A stretch of DNA of 64,000 nt from Bog-473 sp963807775 (GTDB lineage: Bacteria > Actinomycetota > Acidimicrobiia > Acidimicrobiales > RAAP-2). The notes beneath the pieces are model-generated. The model did not search any database and had not been told where the DNA came from. It was given only the letters and a program-made list of their open reading frames with translations. The stretch spans positions 434,001 to 498,000 of the forward strand of contig CAWECY010000003.1 of assembly GCA_963807775.1 (NCBI GenBank). The letters run 5' to 3'. The translations under genes and the position numbers were made by a program. Below are positions 45,727-54,764 of this stretch, piece after piece (positions within the stretch are counted from its first letter, which is position 1; the number at the start of each line of letters is the position of its first letter).

Positions 45727-47092
45727 CTATTCCGAGCTGATGAACACGTTCTTCACGTCGCTGAACGCCTCGAGCGCGTCCGGCCCGAGCTCGCGCCCGA
45801 TGCCCGACTGCTTCACGCCGCCGAAGGGCGTCCAGTAGCGCACCGACGAGTGCGAGTTGACCGACAGCGTGCCCGTCTCCACCTCCCGTGCCACGCGCAG
45901 CGCCCTTCCGACGTCGCGCGTCCACAGCGAGCCCGACAGGCCGTAGGGGGTGTCGTTGGCCAGGCGCACGGCGTCGGCCTCGTCCTCGAACGGGATGACG
46001 ACGACCACGGGGCCGAAGATCTCTTCCACCGCGGCGCGGTCCGTGGGCGCCACTGGGGCCAGCACGGTGGGGGCGAACCAGTTGCCCGGGCCCTCGGGGC
46101 ACGAGCCCCGAACGGCCACCGGGGCGCCCTCGGGCACGAAGGAGGCCACCGTGGCCAGATGCGCATCCGAGATGAGCGGGCCCATCTCGGTCGCCTCCAG
46201 CGCCGGGTCGCCCACGACGACGCCGTGCACCGCCGGCTCGAGCAGGGCCAGGAAGCGGTCGTAGACCGAGCGCTCGACCAGGATGCGCGAGCGGGCGCAG
46301 CAGTCCTGCCCGGCGTTGTCGAAGACGCCGGAGGGGGCGCGGGCGGCCGCCAGCTCCAGGTCGGCATCGGCGAACACGATGTTGGCGCTCTTGCCCCCCA
46401 GCTCGAGGGTGACCCGCTTGATCTGCTGGGCGCAGCCCGCCATGACGGTGCGCCCCACCTCGGTCGAGCCGGTGAAGCACACCTTGCGCACGTCGGGGTG
46501 GGCCACGAAGCGCTCGCCGATCACGCTGCCCTTGCCGGGCAGGATCTGCAGCACGCCCTCGGGCAGGCCGGCGTCGAGCGCCAACTCGCCGATGCGCAGC
46601 GCGCTCGAGCGGCGTCAGCTCGGCCGGCTTGAGCACCACGGTGTTGCCGGCGGCCAGCGCCGGGGCGAAGCCCCAGCCGGCGATGGCCATGGGGAAGTTC
46701 CAGGGCACGATGACGCCGACCACGCCCAGGGGCTCGTAGAACGTGACGTCGATGCCGCCCGGCACCGGGATCTGGCGCCCGCTCTGGCGCTCGGGCGCTC
46801 CGGCGTAGTACTCGAGGACGTCGCGCACGTTGCCCGCCTCCCAGCGGGCATTGCCGATGACGTGGCCGGCGTTGGCCACCTCGAGGCCGGCCAGCTCCTC
46901 CCGGTGGGCGTCGACCGCGGCGGCGAAGCGGCGCAGCAGGCGAGCCCGGTCACCCGGAGCAACGGCCCGCCAGGACGTGAAGGCGGCCGCGGCGCGCGCG
47001 ATGGCGGCGTCGGTCTCCTCGGCGCTCAGGCCCACGACGGTCCGGATGACGTCACCGGTGGCGGGGTTGCGTACGTCCACGGGGGTGATCAT
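45727..47092 (-). CDS. NAD(P)-dependent aldehyde dehydrogenase (one frameshift)
   Basis: About 455 residues. N-terminal part: VGVIVPWNFPMAIAGWGFAPALAAGNTVVLKPAELTPL. A break near 46605 is followed by GEL, then FTGSTEVGR (NAD), LELGGKSANIVFADAD (catalytic Glu), NAGQDCCARSRIL (catalytic Cys) and FGGVKQSGIGRELG. The join restores PLERALRIGELALDAG. Everything needed for activity is present, so the break is probably an error. It is next to an SDR and divergent from an acyl-CoA synthetase, so the acid it makes may be CoA-activated. Confidence 0.88.
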
Positions 47093-47118
47093 TGCCGATC
47101 CCGGTACAGTGCGAGGCC

Positions 47119-48885
47119 GTGCCCGACGCCGAACCGTCCCCGACCACCGTCACCGCCTCCGCCGCAGCGAACGGCGTCCAGTTCAACCTGGCCAAGGCCT
47201 TCGACACCCTGGTCGAGTCGTTGGCCGAGCGCGAGTGCATCGTGTGGCGCGACCGCCGACTCACCTACGGCCAGCTGGCGGAGCGCTCGAAGCGCCTCGC
47301 CTCGTACCTGCACGGCCGCGGCCTCACCGTGCACACGGAGCGCCCGCACCTACGGGGCTGGGAGTCGGGCCAGGATCACGTGGCCCTCGCCCTCTACAAC
47401 GGCAACGAGTATCTCGAGGGGATGCTGGGCTGCTACGGCGCCCGCGTCGCCCCGTTCAACGTCAACTACCGCTACGTGGGCGAGGAACTGCGCTATCTGC
47501 TGAACGACGCCCGGCCCCGCGCCATGATCCTGCACTCCTCGCTCGCCTCCACGCTGGCCGAGGTGCTGCCCACCTTGGACTCGCCCCCCGACGTGCTGCT
47601 CCAGGTCGAGGACGACTCGGGGCAACCCCTCCTCCCCGGGGCGGAGTGGTACGAGGAGGCCTTGGCCAAAAGCTCACCTATGGTCGCACCGGTCGAGCCC
47701 TCCCCCGACGACCTCTACATCCTCTACACGGGGGGCACCACGGGCATGCCCAAGGGCGTGCTGTGGAGGCAACACGACATCTTCATGGCCGCCATGGGCG
47801 GGCGGAAGGTGGGCACGTGGGAGATCGTCACCAGTTATGAGGGCCTGACCGAGCGGCTGGCCGAGAGCACCCCGCTCAAGCTGCTGGTGCTGCCGCCGCT
47901 CATGCACGGCGCGGCGCAGTGGGCCTGCTTCATGCTGATGGCGCAGGGGGCCACGCTCGTCTTCCCGGATGACCCTCGGCGCGTCGACCCCGACGACGTG
48001 TGGTCGACGGTCGAGCGCGAACGGGCCAACACCATGTCCATCGTGGGTGATGCGATCTTGCGGCCGCTGCTGCTGCAGCTCGACAAGAAAACCTATGACC
48101 TCTCCTCCTTCTTCGCCGTGGGCAACGGTGGCGCACCGCTGACGCCGGCCGTGCGGGCCATGGCTTTGGAACGGCTGCCCAACCTGGTCATCTCGGACTC
48201 GGCCGGCTCGTCAGAGACCGGCGCCCAGATGCACGTCACCTCGGTGGACGGGGTCGAGGTCGGGTCGTTCATCCCGGGACCGGGCACGGTGGTGGTCGAC
48301 GAGACGCTCTCGCATGTGCTGGCGCCCGGGCACGCGGGCATCGGGTGGCTGGCGCAGACGGGAAACGTCCCTCTGGGGTATCTCGGGGACGAGGACAAGA
48401 CGGCGCGCACCTTCCCGGTGATCTCCGGGGTGCGCTACTCGATTCCGGGGGACCGTTCTCGGTGGCTGTCCTCGGGTGTGGTCGAGCTGCTAGGGCGCGA
48501 CTCGGTCACGGTGAACTCGGGCGGCGAGAAGATCTTCGTCGAGGAGGTGGAGCGCGCCATCGCCGGGCACCCTTTGGTGGCCGACGTGGTGGTGACCGGG
48601 CGGCCGTCGGAGCGCTGGGGCTCCGAGGTGGTGGCCGTCGTGCAACTGGCCGAGGGCGCTACGGGCGGGGCGGCGGGCGAAGGGGGCGAGGCGTCCGAGG
48701 CGTCCATCGTCTCGCATGCGGCGGAGCACATCGCCCGCTACAAGCTGCCCAAAGCGGTCGTCTTCGTGGACCGGGTGCAGCGCTCACCCTCGGGCAAGGC
48801 CGACTACCGCTGGGCGGCCGAGACGGCGGTCAAGGCTCAGGGCGGCGTAGGCGGTCGGGACGGGGTCCGCCGATGTCGGGGGTAG
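47119..48885 (+). CDS. AMP-dependent acyl-CoA synthetase
   Basis: 588 residues, intact. Motifs: LYILYTGGTTGMPKGVLWRQ (A3), ISDSAGSSETGAQM (A5), GVVELLGRDSVTVNSGGEKIFVEEVE (A8), and the A10 lysine in SPSGKADYRW. A GTG start at 47119 is preferred over an ATG at 47092 that overlaps the divergent gene's start. This is an actinobacterial FadD-like long-chain or sterol-acid synthetase. The final base run overlaps the following GNAT gene start by 13 bases. Confidence 0.92.
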   Translation: MPDAEPSPTTVTASAAANGVQFNLAKAFDTLVESLAERECIVWRDRRLTYGQLAERSKRLASYLHGRGLTVHTERPHLRGWESGQDHVALALYNGNEYLEGMLGCYGARVAPFNVNYRYVGEELRYLLNDARPRAMILHSSLASTLAEVLPTLDSPPDVLLQVEDDSGQPLLPGAEWYEEALAKSSPMVAPVEPSPDDLYILYTGGTTGMPKGVLWRQHDIFMAAMGGRKVGTWEIVTSYEGLTERLAESTPLKLLVLPPLMHGAAQWACFMLMAQGATLVFPDDPRRVDPDDVWSTVERERANTMSIVGDAILRPLLLQLDKKTYDLSSFFAVGNGGAPLTPAVRAMALERLPNLVISDSAGSSETGAQMHVTSVDGVEVGSFIPGPGTVVVDETLSHVLAPGHAGIGWLAQTGNVPLGYLGDEDKTARTFPVISGVRYSIPGDRSRWLSSGVVELLGRDSVTVNSGGEKIFVEEVERAIAGHPLVADVVVTGRPSERWGSEVVAVVQLAEGATGGAAGEGGEASEASIVSHAAEHIARYKLPKAVVFVDRVQRSPSGKADYRWAAETAVKAQGGVGGRDGVRRCRG

Positions 48886-49442
48886 TGGTGACGACGCCGC
48901 GCCTGATGCTGCGACCGTTCACCGACATGGACCGAGAACCCTTCTTCCAGCTGAACACCCACCCGTCGGTGGTGGAATCCCTGGGGTCGTCGCCGACCCG
49001 GATCGAGAGCGACGGCATGGTCGACCGTTACAGCGAGGAACTTGTCCGCGAGGGCTGGGGGCTGTGGGCGGTGGAGGAAGCGGGCGGCGGCTCGCCGTTC
49101 GTGGGCATGGTGGGCCTACACCGCATGAACTCCGCCCTCCCGTGCGCGCCCGCCGTTGAGGTGGGTTGGCGCCTGCATCCGGACTGGTGGGGCCACGGCT
49201 ACGCCACCGAGGCGGCGTCTGCTTCGTTACGGTACGGCTTCGAGGAGGGCGGGCTGGACGAGATCCTGGCCATCACGACGACCCTGAACACGCGCTCGCA
49301 GGCCGTGATGCAGCGCATCGGCATGACCCGCGACGTCCGCGGGGACTTCGAACACCCGTCGCTGCCCGAGGGCAGCCCGCTGCGGCGCCACGTGCTGTAC
49401 CGGGTCACGGCGTCACAGGCTGGGTTTACGGTGGCGCCGTGA
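48873..49442 (+). CDS. GNAT-family acetyltransferase (RimJ/RimL-like)
   Basis: 189 residues. Starts MSGVVVTTPRLMLRPFTDMD, a RimJ-like N-terminus; VGWRLHPDWWGHGYATEAASASLRYGFEE carries the acetyl-CoA loop. It may acetylate N-termini or small amines. Start ATG 48873 overlaps the synthetase end and the TGA overlaps the next gene's GTG, so the three genes are coupled. Confidence 0.88.
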   Translation: MSGVVVTTPRLMLRPFTDMDREPFFQLNTHPSVVESLGSSPTRIESDGMVDRYSEELVREGWGLWAVEEAGGGSPFVGMVGLHRMNSALPCAPAVEVGWRLHPDWWGHGYATEAASASLRYGFEEGGLDEILAITTTLNTRSQAVMQRIGMTRDVRGDFEHPSLPEGSPLRRHVLYRVTASQAGFTVAP

Positions 49443-50050
49443 CTGGTGAGCGCGCCGTGCGGCGCTGTGACTGGGCGGGGACCGACCCAGAGATGGTGGA
49501 GTACCACGACACGGAGTGGGGTGTCCCGGTGCACGACGACCCCACGCACTTCGAGTTCCTGGTGCTCGAGGGTGCGCAGGCCGGGCTGAGCTGGTCCACG
49601 ATCTTGAAGCGGCGCGCGGGGTACCGCAAGGCCTTTGTTGGCTTCGAGGCCGCCAAGGTGGCTCGGTTCACGCCGGCCAAGGTGGAGAAGCTGCTCTTGG
49701 ACCCGGGCATCATCCGCAACCGGGCCAAGGTGGAGTCGACGGTGCGCAACGCCCGGGCGTTCCTGGAGGTGCAGGAGGAGTTCGGGTCGTTCGACGCCTA
49801 CATCTGGGGCTTCGTCGGCGGGCGGCCCATCGTCAACAAGTGGCGGCGTCAGGCGCAGCTGCCCGCAACGTCGGCCGAGTCCGAGGCGCTGAGCAAGGAT
49901 CTGCGGAGGCGGGGCTTCGGCTTCGTGGGCCCGACCGTCTGCTACGCCCACCTCCAGGCGGCCGGCCTGATCAACGACCACGTGGTGGGCTGCTTCCGTT
50001 ACGCCGAGGTCGGCGGCGCGCGGCCTCGGGGCAAGCTGAAGCCCGCCTGA
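49439..50050 (+). CDS. tag: DNA-3-methyladenine glycosylase I
   Basis: 203 residues, helix-hairpin-helix-like TagI fold with zinc site. RRCDWAGTDPEMVEYHDTEWGVP (Cys, His), FEFLVLEGAQAGLSWSTILKRRAGYRKAF, IRNRAKVESTVRNARAFL, and C-terminal GFGFVGPTVCYAHLQAAGLINDH (Cys/His). It removes 3-methyladenine from alkylated DNA. GTG 49439 overlaps the GNAT stop. Length is close to the usual 190. Confidence 0.95.
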   Translation: MTGERAVRRCDWAGTDPEMVEYHDTEWGVPVHDDPTHFEFLVLEGAQAGLSWSTILKRRAGYRKAFVGFEAAKVARFTPAKVEKLLLDPGIIRNRAKVESTVRNARAFLEVQEEFGSFDAYIWGFVGGRPIVNKWRRQAQLPATSAESEALSKDLRRRGFGFVGPTVCYAHLQAAGLINDHVVGCFRYAEVGGARPRGKLKPA

Positions 50051-50187
50051 ACCGCTGACGGGGCTGCCCGCATGTAATCGCGCCGGGCGACGAGGGCGGC
50101 TGCCGCTTCAGTTCACCACCAGAGCGCGGTGTGACGATCGGCGCAGCCGATTGGCCGAAGAGCCTTTTCGGGTAGCTGCGTGGCGAT

Positions 50188-50216
50188 GGTCGCTACCGGG
50201 GACCGTAGTAGCGACC
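50188..50216. terminator. Perfect hairpin downstream of tag
   Basis: Arms GGTCGCTAC (50188-50196) and GTAGCGACC (50208-50216) with an 11-base loop, 137 bases after the tag stop and before the convergent maf gene's end. No U-tract, so a factor-independent terminator is only tentative; it could serve both directions. The rest of 50051-50311 shows no gene. Confidence 0.45.
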
Positions 50217-50311
50217 GGCCCAATCGAAGACCACCGCCATACGACCATCGGCCAACGCTCACGTCGCCGGGACGGTGAGCTCGTCAGGTTCTCGGCTGGT
50301 GGATTCCGTGA

Positions 50312-50914
50312 TCAGATGTCGTGCCACAGATCGAAGACCTGCACTCCGAGCTGAGCGAGCATGGAGCGAAAGTGAGGAAGCGACAACCCCAACACGTTGG
50401 ATGGAGAGCCGTCGATGCTTTCCACAAAGGGTCCTCCCCGCCCTTCGATACTGAATGCGCCAGCGAGATTGAGCGCGTCACCCGTCGCGGCGTAGGCGCG
50501 AAGCTCGTCGTTGCTCGGACGCCCAAATCTGATCAGCGTGCTTGCCACTTCACGTGCCGACGCTCCCGATCGTGTGTCGATCAGATGGTGCCCCGTCCAG
50601 AGCGATGCCTGTCGGCCGGCAAGGAGACCCCAAACATTGACGACCTCAGCTTCCGATCGTGGCTTCCCCAATGACATCCCATCGAGCTCGAGCATCGTGT
50701 CACAGCCCAAGACCAACGTCTCGGCGAATCGAGTTGCCACGGCAGTCGCCTTGCGTTCGGCTAGGACGATCACTGCCTCGGCGGTGGTCATCTGATCCAC
50801 CGTCTCGTCCACTCCGCTCACGGCGACCTCGGGTTCGAAACCCGCATCTCGGAGAACTCGCAGACGTGCCGTCGAACTGGATGCGAGAACCAACCGCGGT
50901 GCGTGTGGCGTCAC
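50312..50914 (-). CDS. maf: Maf-family nucleoside triphosphate pyrophosphatase
   Basis: 200 residues. Maf marks: VLASSSTARLRVLRDAGF, VLAERKATAVA, VLGCDTMLELDG with the catalytic Asp, KPRSEAEVVNVWGLLAGRQASLWTGH and EGRGGPFVESIDGSPSNVLGL. Such enzymes degrade non-canonical or modified nucleotides (m7GTP, dTTP/UTP types). Its base composition is lower in GC by eye than the genes around it, so lateral origin is possible. Confidence 0.92.
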   Translation of the reverse strand: MTPHAPRLVLASSSTARLRVLRDAGFEPEVAVSGVDETVDQMTTAEAVIVLAERKATAVATRFAETLVLGCDTMLELDGMSLGKPRSEAEVVNVWGLLAGRQASLWTGHHLIDTRSGASAREVASTLIRFGRPSNDELRAYAATGDALNLAGAFSIEGRGGPFVESIDGSPSNVLGLSLPHFRSMLAQLGVQVFDLWHDI

Positions 50915-51002
50915 GGACCAAGTATTGACGCTGCCAGTTGGGGCCCAGCCTGGCCTCGGAATACCAGTAGCGAGAATCTGTCACTGGTGTGATAATCGAA
51001 AG

Positions 51003-51344
51003 GTGCCGGTGGAGGGCCACCTATATGGCGAACGAGTGTGGTTCTACGACGCACGGGGCCAGGTTCGCAGGATGGGGGTCTCAACTCACCCGGCAGATTC
51101 CACGATGGTCGTCTCGCTGTGGCAGGGAGACATGTGCACCGGCACGTTCCGCTTGCCCGCCAAGGATGCGGCACGCCTTATCTCGACCCTGGCCTACGGG
51201 ATGACTGAAGCGATTCCGGGTCAGCGTCCGCCCGACTCCGGCGTAGGTCCGAGCCGACTTGGCCAGATCTGGAACCGGTACGTTCGGCGCCTGTTCGTCC
51301 GATCATCGGGAACGGCCGAGACCCATCTCCGGCTACTCGAGTAG
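51003..51344 (+). CDS. Hypothetical protein
   Basis: 113 residues from GTG 51003, preceded by a short GAAAGG. The sequence HLYGERVWFYDARGQVRRMGVSTHP, then VVSLWQGDMCTGTFRLPAKDAARLISTLAYGM, looks like a small alpha/beta or beta-rich domain with an internal strand-rich half. No catalytic or membrane features. I know similar actinobacterial proteins without assigned role. A longer upstream frame exists (from 50925) but begins atypically and overlaps the maf promoter. Confidence 0.62.
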   Translation: MPVEGHLYGERVWFYDARGQVRRMGVSTHPADSTMVVSLWQGDMCTGTFRLPAKDAARLISTLAYGMTEAIPGQRPPDSGVGPSRLGQIWNRYVRRLFVRSSGTAETHLRLLE

Positions 51345-51428
51345 ACCGCGCCGTATCACTGGCACACCACGGTAAATATCCCCAAATTCATCGTCGACGG
51401 GACTTTCCGGACCTTGGCGCCGAGCCGG

Positions 51429-51935
51429 TTACCGACTCGACACCCGGGCGAGCGGGCGCGCCATAAGGACGCGGGCGCCGAAGCGACCCATGACCGGCTC
51501 CTCGGGCGGCAGGCCGCGGGCGGCAAACCAGTCGTCGACCGGACCGAGTTCGACAAAGCCCTCGGAGGCGTAGAAGGGCCCGTTCCAGGGCACGTCGCGG
51601 TAGGTGGCCAGGGTGAGCTCCTCGTAGTCCTGGGCGGCGGCCCAAGCGACGGCGGCTTTCAGGAGGGCCCGGCCGAGGCCACGGCGGGCGTGGTCGGGGT
51701 GGACCGAGAGCTGCTCCAGGTGGGCCCCGCCGGCCAGGTCGTCGATGCGGGCGAAGCCCTGCGGCGGGTCGCGGGCCACCAGGACGACGAGGGCGGCGCC
51801 CAGCTCAGCCTCGGTGCCGGGGGCGGGCAGGGGGCCGATGGCGAGCGCCTGGAACAGGGTGTCGGACGCCGCCTCGAGCGGGGGCAGCAGGGCGAGCTCG
51901 TCGGGGCGGGCGTTCCGGATGTGGATGTCCTGCAC
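51429..51935 (-). CDS. GNAT-family acetyltransferase
   Basis: 168 residues. IHIRNARPDELALL start, acetyl-CoA loop LSVHPDHARRGLGRALLKAA, and GPFYASEGFVELG. The start ATG 51935 is 27 bases from the divergent MDR gene, so both promoters overlap. Substrate unknown. Confidence 0.88.
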   Translation of the reverse strand: MQDIHIRNARPDELALLPPLEAASDTLFQALAIGPLPAPGTEAELGAALVVLVARDPPQGFARIDDLAGGAHLEQLSVHPDHARRGLGRALLKAAVAWAAAQDYEELTLATYRDVPWNGPFYASEGFVELGPVDDWFAARGLPPEEPVMGRFGARVLMARPLARVSSR

Positions 51936-51961
51936 GGGCGCCGACGGTAGCGTCAGCGGCC

Positions 51962-52936
51962 GTGCGCGCCGTCGTCTGCCATGAGCTGGGACCGCCCTCG
52001 CTGCTGCGGGTGGAGGAGCGGCCCGACCCCGAGCCCGCTGCGGGCGGTGTGGTGGTCGACGTGGAGGCGGCCGGCGTGAACTTCGTCGACGCCCTGTTCG
52101 TGGGAGGGCAGTACCAGATCAAGCCGCCGCTGCCTTTCGTGCCGGGGACCGAGGGGGCGGGGCGGGTGTCCGCTCTGGGTGACCGGGTGACGGGGCTGGC
52201 GGTGGGCCAGCGGGTGCTGGTGTCGGCCGGGCTGGGCGCGTTCGCCACCAAGGTGGCGGCCGGGGCGGGGTCGGTGGCCGTGCTGCCGGACGCGCTGGAC
52301 GCACCGAGGGCGGCCACGTTCACCCAGAGCTACAGCACGTCGCTCTTCGCGCTGCGCGACCGGGCCGGGGCGGCGGCCGACGAGTCGGTGCTCGTGCTGG
52401 GCGCCGGTGGCGGCGTCGGTCTGGCGGCCATCGGCGTGGCCCGGGCGCTGGGCTGCCGGGTGCTCGGCGTGGCCTCGTCACCCGAGAAGCGGGCGGCGGC
52501 GCTGGCGGCGGGCGCCGAGGCCGTGGTGGACCCCGCGGCCGAGCCGGTCAAGGACGCGGCGCGGGCCTGGGCCGGCGGGACCGGGGTGGACGTGGTGATC
52601 GACCCGATCGGCGGCGAGCTGGCCGAGCCGGCGCTGCGGGCGCTGGGCGACCGCGGTCGTTACCTCGTCATCGGCTTCGCCTCGGGCACCATCCCGAGCG
52701 TGCCGCTCAACCAGGTGCTGCTGCGCAATCGCACGGTCATCGGGATCGACTGGGGCATCTGGGCCATGCAGCACGCCGACGAGCAGCGGGCCCTGCTCGA
52801 CGACCTACTGGCCCTGGTGGCGTCGGGAGCGATCGACCCCGTGCACCCGACGGCCTACTCGCTCGACGACGTGGCCCGGGCTCTGGAGGACCTGCTGGGG
52901 CGGCGCACGGTGGGGAAGATCGCGCTGATCCCCTGA
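51962..52936 (+). CDS. NADPH:quinone reductase-like MDR enzyme
   Basis: 324 residues of the medium-chain dehydrogenase/reductase superfamily without structural zinc cysteines. Rossmann motif VLVLGAGGGVGLAAIGVARA, GVDVVIDPIGGEL, and FVPGTEGAGRVSALGDRV fit QorA-type quinone reductases. GTG start. Last gene before the IS cluster; the IS982 left end lies 63 bases after its stop. Confidence 0.92.
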   Translation: MRAVVCHELGPPSLLRVEERPDPEPAAGGVVVDVEAAGVNFVDALFVGGQYQIKPPLPFVPGTEGAGRVSALGDRVTGLAVGQRVLVSAGLGAFATKVAAGAGSVAVLPDALDAPRAATFTQSYSTSLFALRDRAGAAADESVLVLGAGGGVGLAAIGVARALGCRVLGVASSPEKRAAALAAGAEAVVDPAAEPVKDAARAWAGGTGVDVVIDPIGGELAEPALRALGDRGRYLVIGFASGTIPSVPLNQVLLRNRTVIGIDWGIWAMQHADEQRALLDDLLALVASGAIDPVHPTAYSLDDVARALEDLLGRRTVGKIALIP

Positions 52937-52999
52937 GGGTCCGGCGGGACCGTGTCACGCACCCGGACACCCGGTCCGGCGGCGTGACGGGGCGGCCTC

Positions 53000-54041
53000 C
53001 TAGATGACCAATTCCAAGGGGTCACCCGTGGTCATAGGCGACAAGGGAGCGCAGAGGTGCAACTCGGCAGTGGTCGTTGTGCCAGATTGCAGCCGTCATG
53101 GCGAGCAGACGCTGGAGGACCCGCGTGACCACACCGCCTGGTGTGTGTCCGCCGTGCGCTTCGAGGTCGAGCTGGCCCTTCAACGTGTCGTTGATGGATT
53201 CGATGAGCTGGCGCAGCGGCTTGAGGAACCGTGCCCCGGGCCGCGGCGCTTCTTTCGCCTTGGCCGGGCGGATCAAGGTGACGTCGCGCTCGGCGAGGAA
53301 GGTCTCGAACTCGGCCGAGGCGTAGCCCTTGTCGGCGAGGATGGTCTGGCCGCGCCGGAGGAGTTCGGGTTCGAGCTCGAAGAGGTCCCGGGCGATCTCG
53401 CGCTCGTCGGCTTTGGCGGTGGCCAGGGCGAAGGTGACGGGCAGGCCGGCTGGGGTGCACACCAGATGCAGGCGCAATCCCCAGAAGTAGCGCGAGTGGC
53501 TGGCGCAGTAGCCGTAGCCGGCGAAGCCGGCCAGGTCGCTGCGCTGGGCGGTCGAACGCGAGCGCCCGCACTCGACGGGGGTCGAGTCGATGACCCAGGT
53601 GTCGTCGTCCCACAAGTCGGTGTCGGTGGCGAGCACCCGGATCAGGACGTGCAACTGGCTCTGGGACTTGCGCAGCCGCTTGTTGTAGCCCGACTGGCCC
53701 GGCACGTAGGGGAACCACGAGCGCAGGTGCTTGGCCGCATGGCGCAAGAAGCGAGCTTCGGAGGTGAAGCCCAACAGGGCCTGGACGACGGCCATGGTGA
53801 CCAGCTCGGCGTCGCTCAACTTCGGCGCGATGCCCACGCTGGGTCGCCAGAGGCGAAGCGAGGGGGTGTCCCTCAATGTGTCGTCGACTTTCACGTACAG
53901 TGCGGTGACGAAGGTGTCCATATCGGCTTCCATGCGGCCTCCAGGTCGGCGTGGGTATTTGGCAAGGCCGATTGTGGACGCCTTCGTCGCGTCAGTCGTG
54001 GACCCCGGATCGTTCGGTATCCCTTGGAATCACTGATCTAG
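53000..54041. mobile_element. IS982-family insertion sequence
   Basis: Transposase flanked by imperfect inverted repeats: left starts CTAGATGACCAATTCCAAGG (53000), and the right end reads back CTAGATCAGTGATTCCAAGG (from 54041). About 1.04 kb, right for IS982. The palindrome CTAG at both outer ends may be the target duplication or part of the repeats. The right end overlaps the stop of the adjacent secreted-protein gene. Confidence 0.85.
53022..53933 (-). CDS. IS982-family transposase
   Basis: 303 residues, full length. Start MEADMDTFVTALYVKVDD, then PKLSDAELVTMAVVQALLGF. Catalytic acidic residues: WVIDSTPVECGRSR (Asp), ILADKGYAS (Asp) and the Glu of the IES segment RQLIESINDTLKGQLDLEAH. YGYCASHSRYFWGLRLHL is characteristic of this IS982 branch. 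No frameshift seen, so the element may be active. Confidence 0.93.
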   Translation of the reverse strand: MEADMDTFVTALYVKVDDTLRDTPSLRLWRPSVGIAPKLSDAELVTMAVVQALLGFTSEARFLRHAAKHLRSWFPYVPGQSGYNKRLRKSQSQLHVLIRVLATDTDLWDDDTWVIDSTPVECGRSRSTAQRSDLAGFAGYGYCASHSRYFWGLRLHLVCTPAGLPVTFALATAKADEREIARDLFELEPELLRRGQTILADKGYASAEFETFLAERDVTLIRPAKAKEAPRPGARFLKPLRQLIESINDTLKGQLDLEAHGGHTPGGVVTRVLQRLLAMTAAIWHNDHCRVAPLRSLVAYDHG

Positions 54042-54628
54042 TGGGAGACGACGTGCAGCGGGAAGTCGAAGTGCCCGTCGACGACCAGGGTGTAGCTGCC
54101 GGCCGGCACGCGGCTCGAGGTGTTCGGCTTGTCCTGGTTCCAGGTGCCCGTGCCGGACACGGTGGCCGAGGGCTGCAGCTCGGCGAAGCCCAGGGCCGGG
54201 CAGTTGAACGCCTGCGGGCCGGGCCAGACGTTCTTGCGGTGAGCCCCAATGATCTCGAAGCCGATGGAGCCGCAGGGGCCGGCCTGGAGCGCGGTGGAGG
54301 TGGGCCCGGGCGCCGAGCCGGCGTAGGGGGCGACGTAGTTGCACTCCGCCGCGGCCTGGTTGCGCACGACGAAGTTGATGTCGAGCGCGGCGCCGGGATG
54401 GAGCTTCAGCGTGTTGACCGCGACCAGGAGCTGGGTCGTCTTGGCGTTGCACTCCCAGAAGGTGCCGTGGCCGAGCTGCACCAGCTTGGGCGCCGACGGC
54501 TTGGTCGCCGACGGCTTGGGCGGCTTGGTGGACGCGCCCGCCGCCGCGCCCACGGATCCAAGCGGAGCCAGTGCCGCCACGGCGAGCGCGACGAGCACGG
54601 CGAGACCCACCCCGACCCTCCTACCCAT
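54038..54628 (-). CDS. Secreted protein, BsuPI/DUF4232-like
   Basis: 196 residues. A signal peptide (MGRRVGVGLAVLVALAVAALA) is followed by a Lys/Pro/Ser linker and a beta-sandwich-like domain with FWECNAKTTQLLVAVN, FVVRNQAAAECNYVAPY, VWPGPQ and PAGSYTLVVDG. This looks like DUF4232 or BsuPI inhibitor-type domains; the choice is uncertain. The stop codon lies in the CTAG at the IS982 end, so the element sits exactly at the gene's 3' end. ATG 54628 gives the signal peptide start. Confidence 0.7.
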   Translation of the reverse strand: MGRRVGVGLAVLVALAVAALAPLGSVGAAAGASTKPPKPSATKPSAPKLVQLGHGTFWECNAKTTQLLVAVNTLKLHPGAALDINFVVRNQAAAECNYVAPYAGSAPGPTSTALQAGPCGSIGFEIIGAHRKNVWPGPQAFNCPALGFAELQPSATVSGTGTWNQDKPNTSSRVPAGSYTLVVDGHFDFPLHVVSH

Positions 54629-54764
54629 AACCCCAGCCTGCCTGATGGCGGGGGGCCGCCTGGTGTCGCCCCTAGTGACAATGGAACGGCCGGCTCTATT
54701 CCGCATATGACGTGGGTTGCCCACGGCCTACGTGGACCGAGCCACCATACGGAAGGAGCCGACC

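Noticed and set aside
47092..47118. ATG start for the acyl-CoA synthetase at 47092
   Set aside because: It would overlap the divergent aldehyde dehydrogenase start codon; the GTG at 47119 is better placed.
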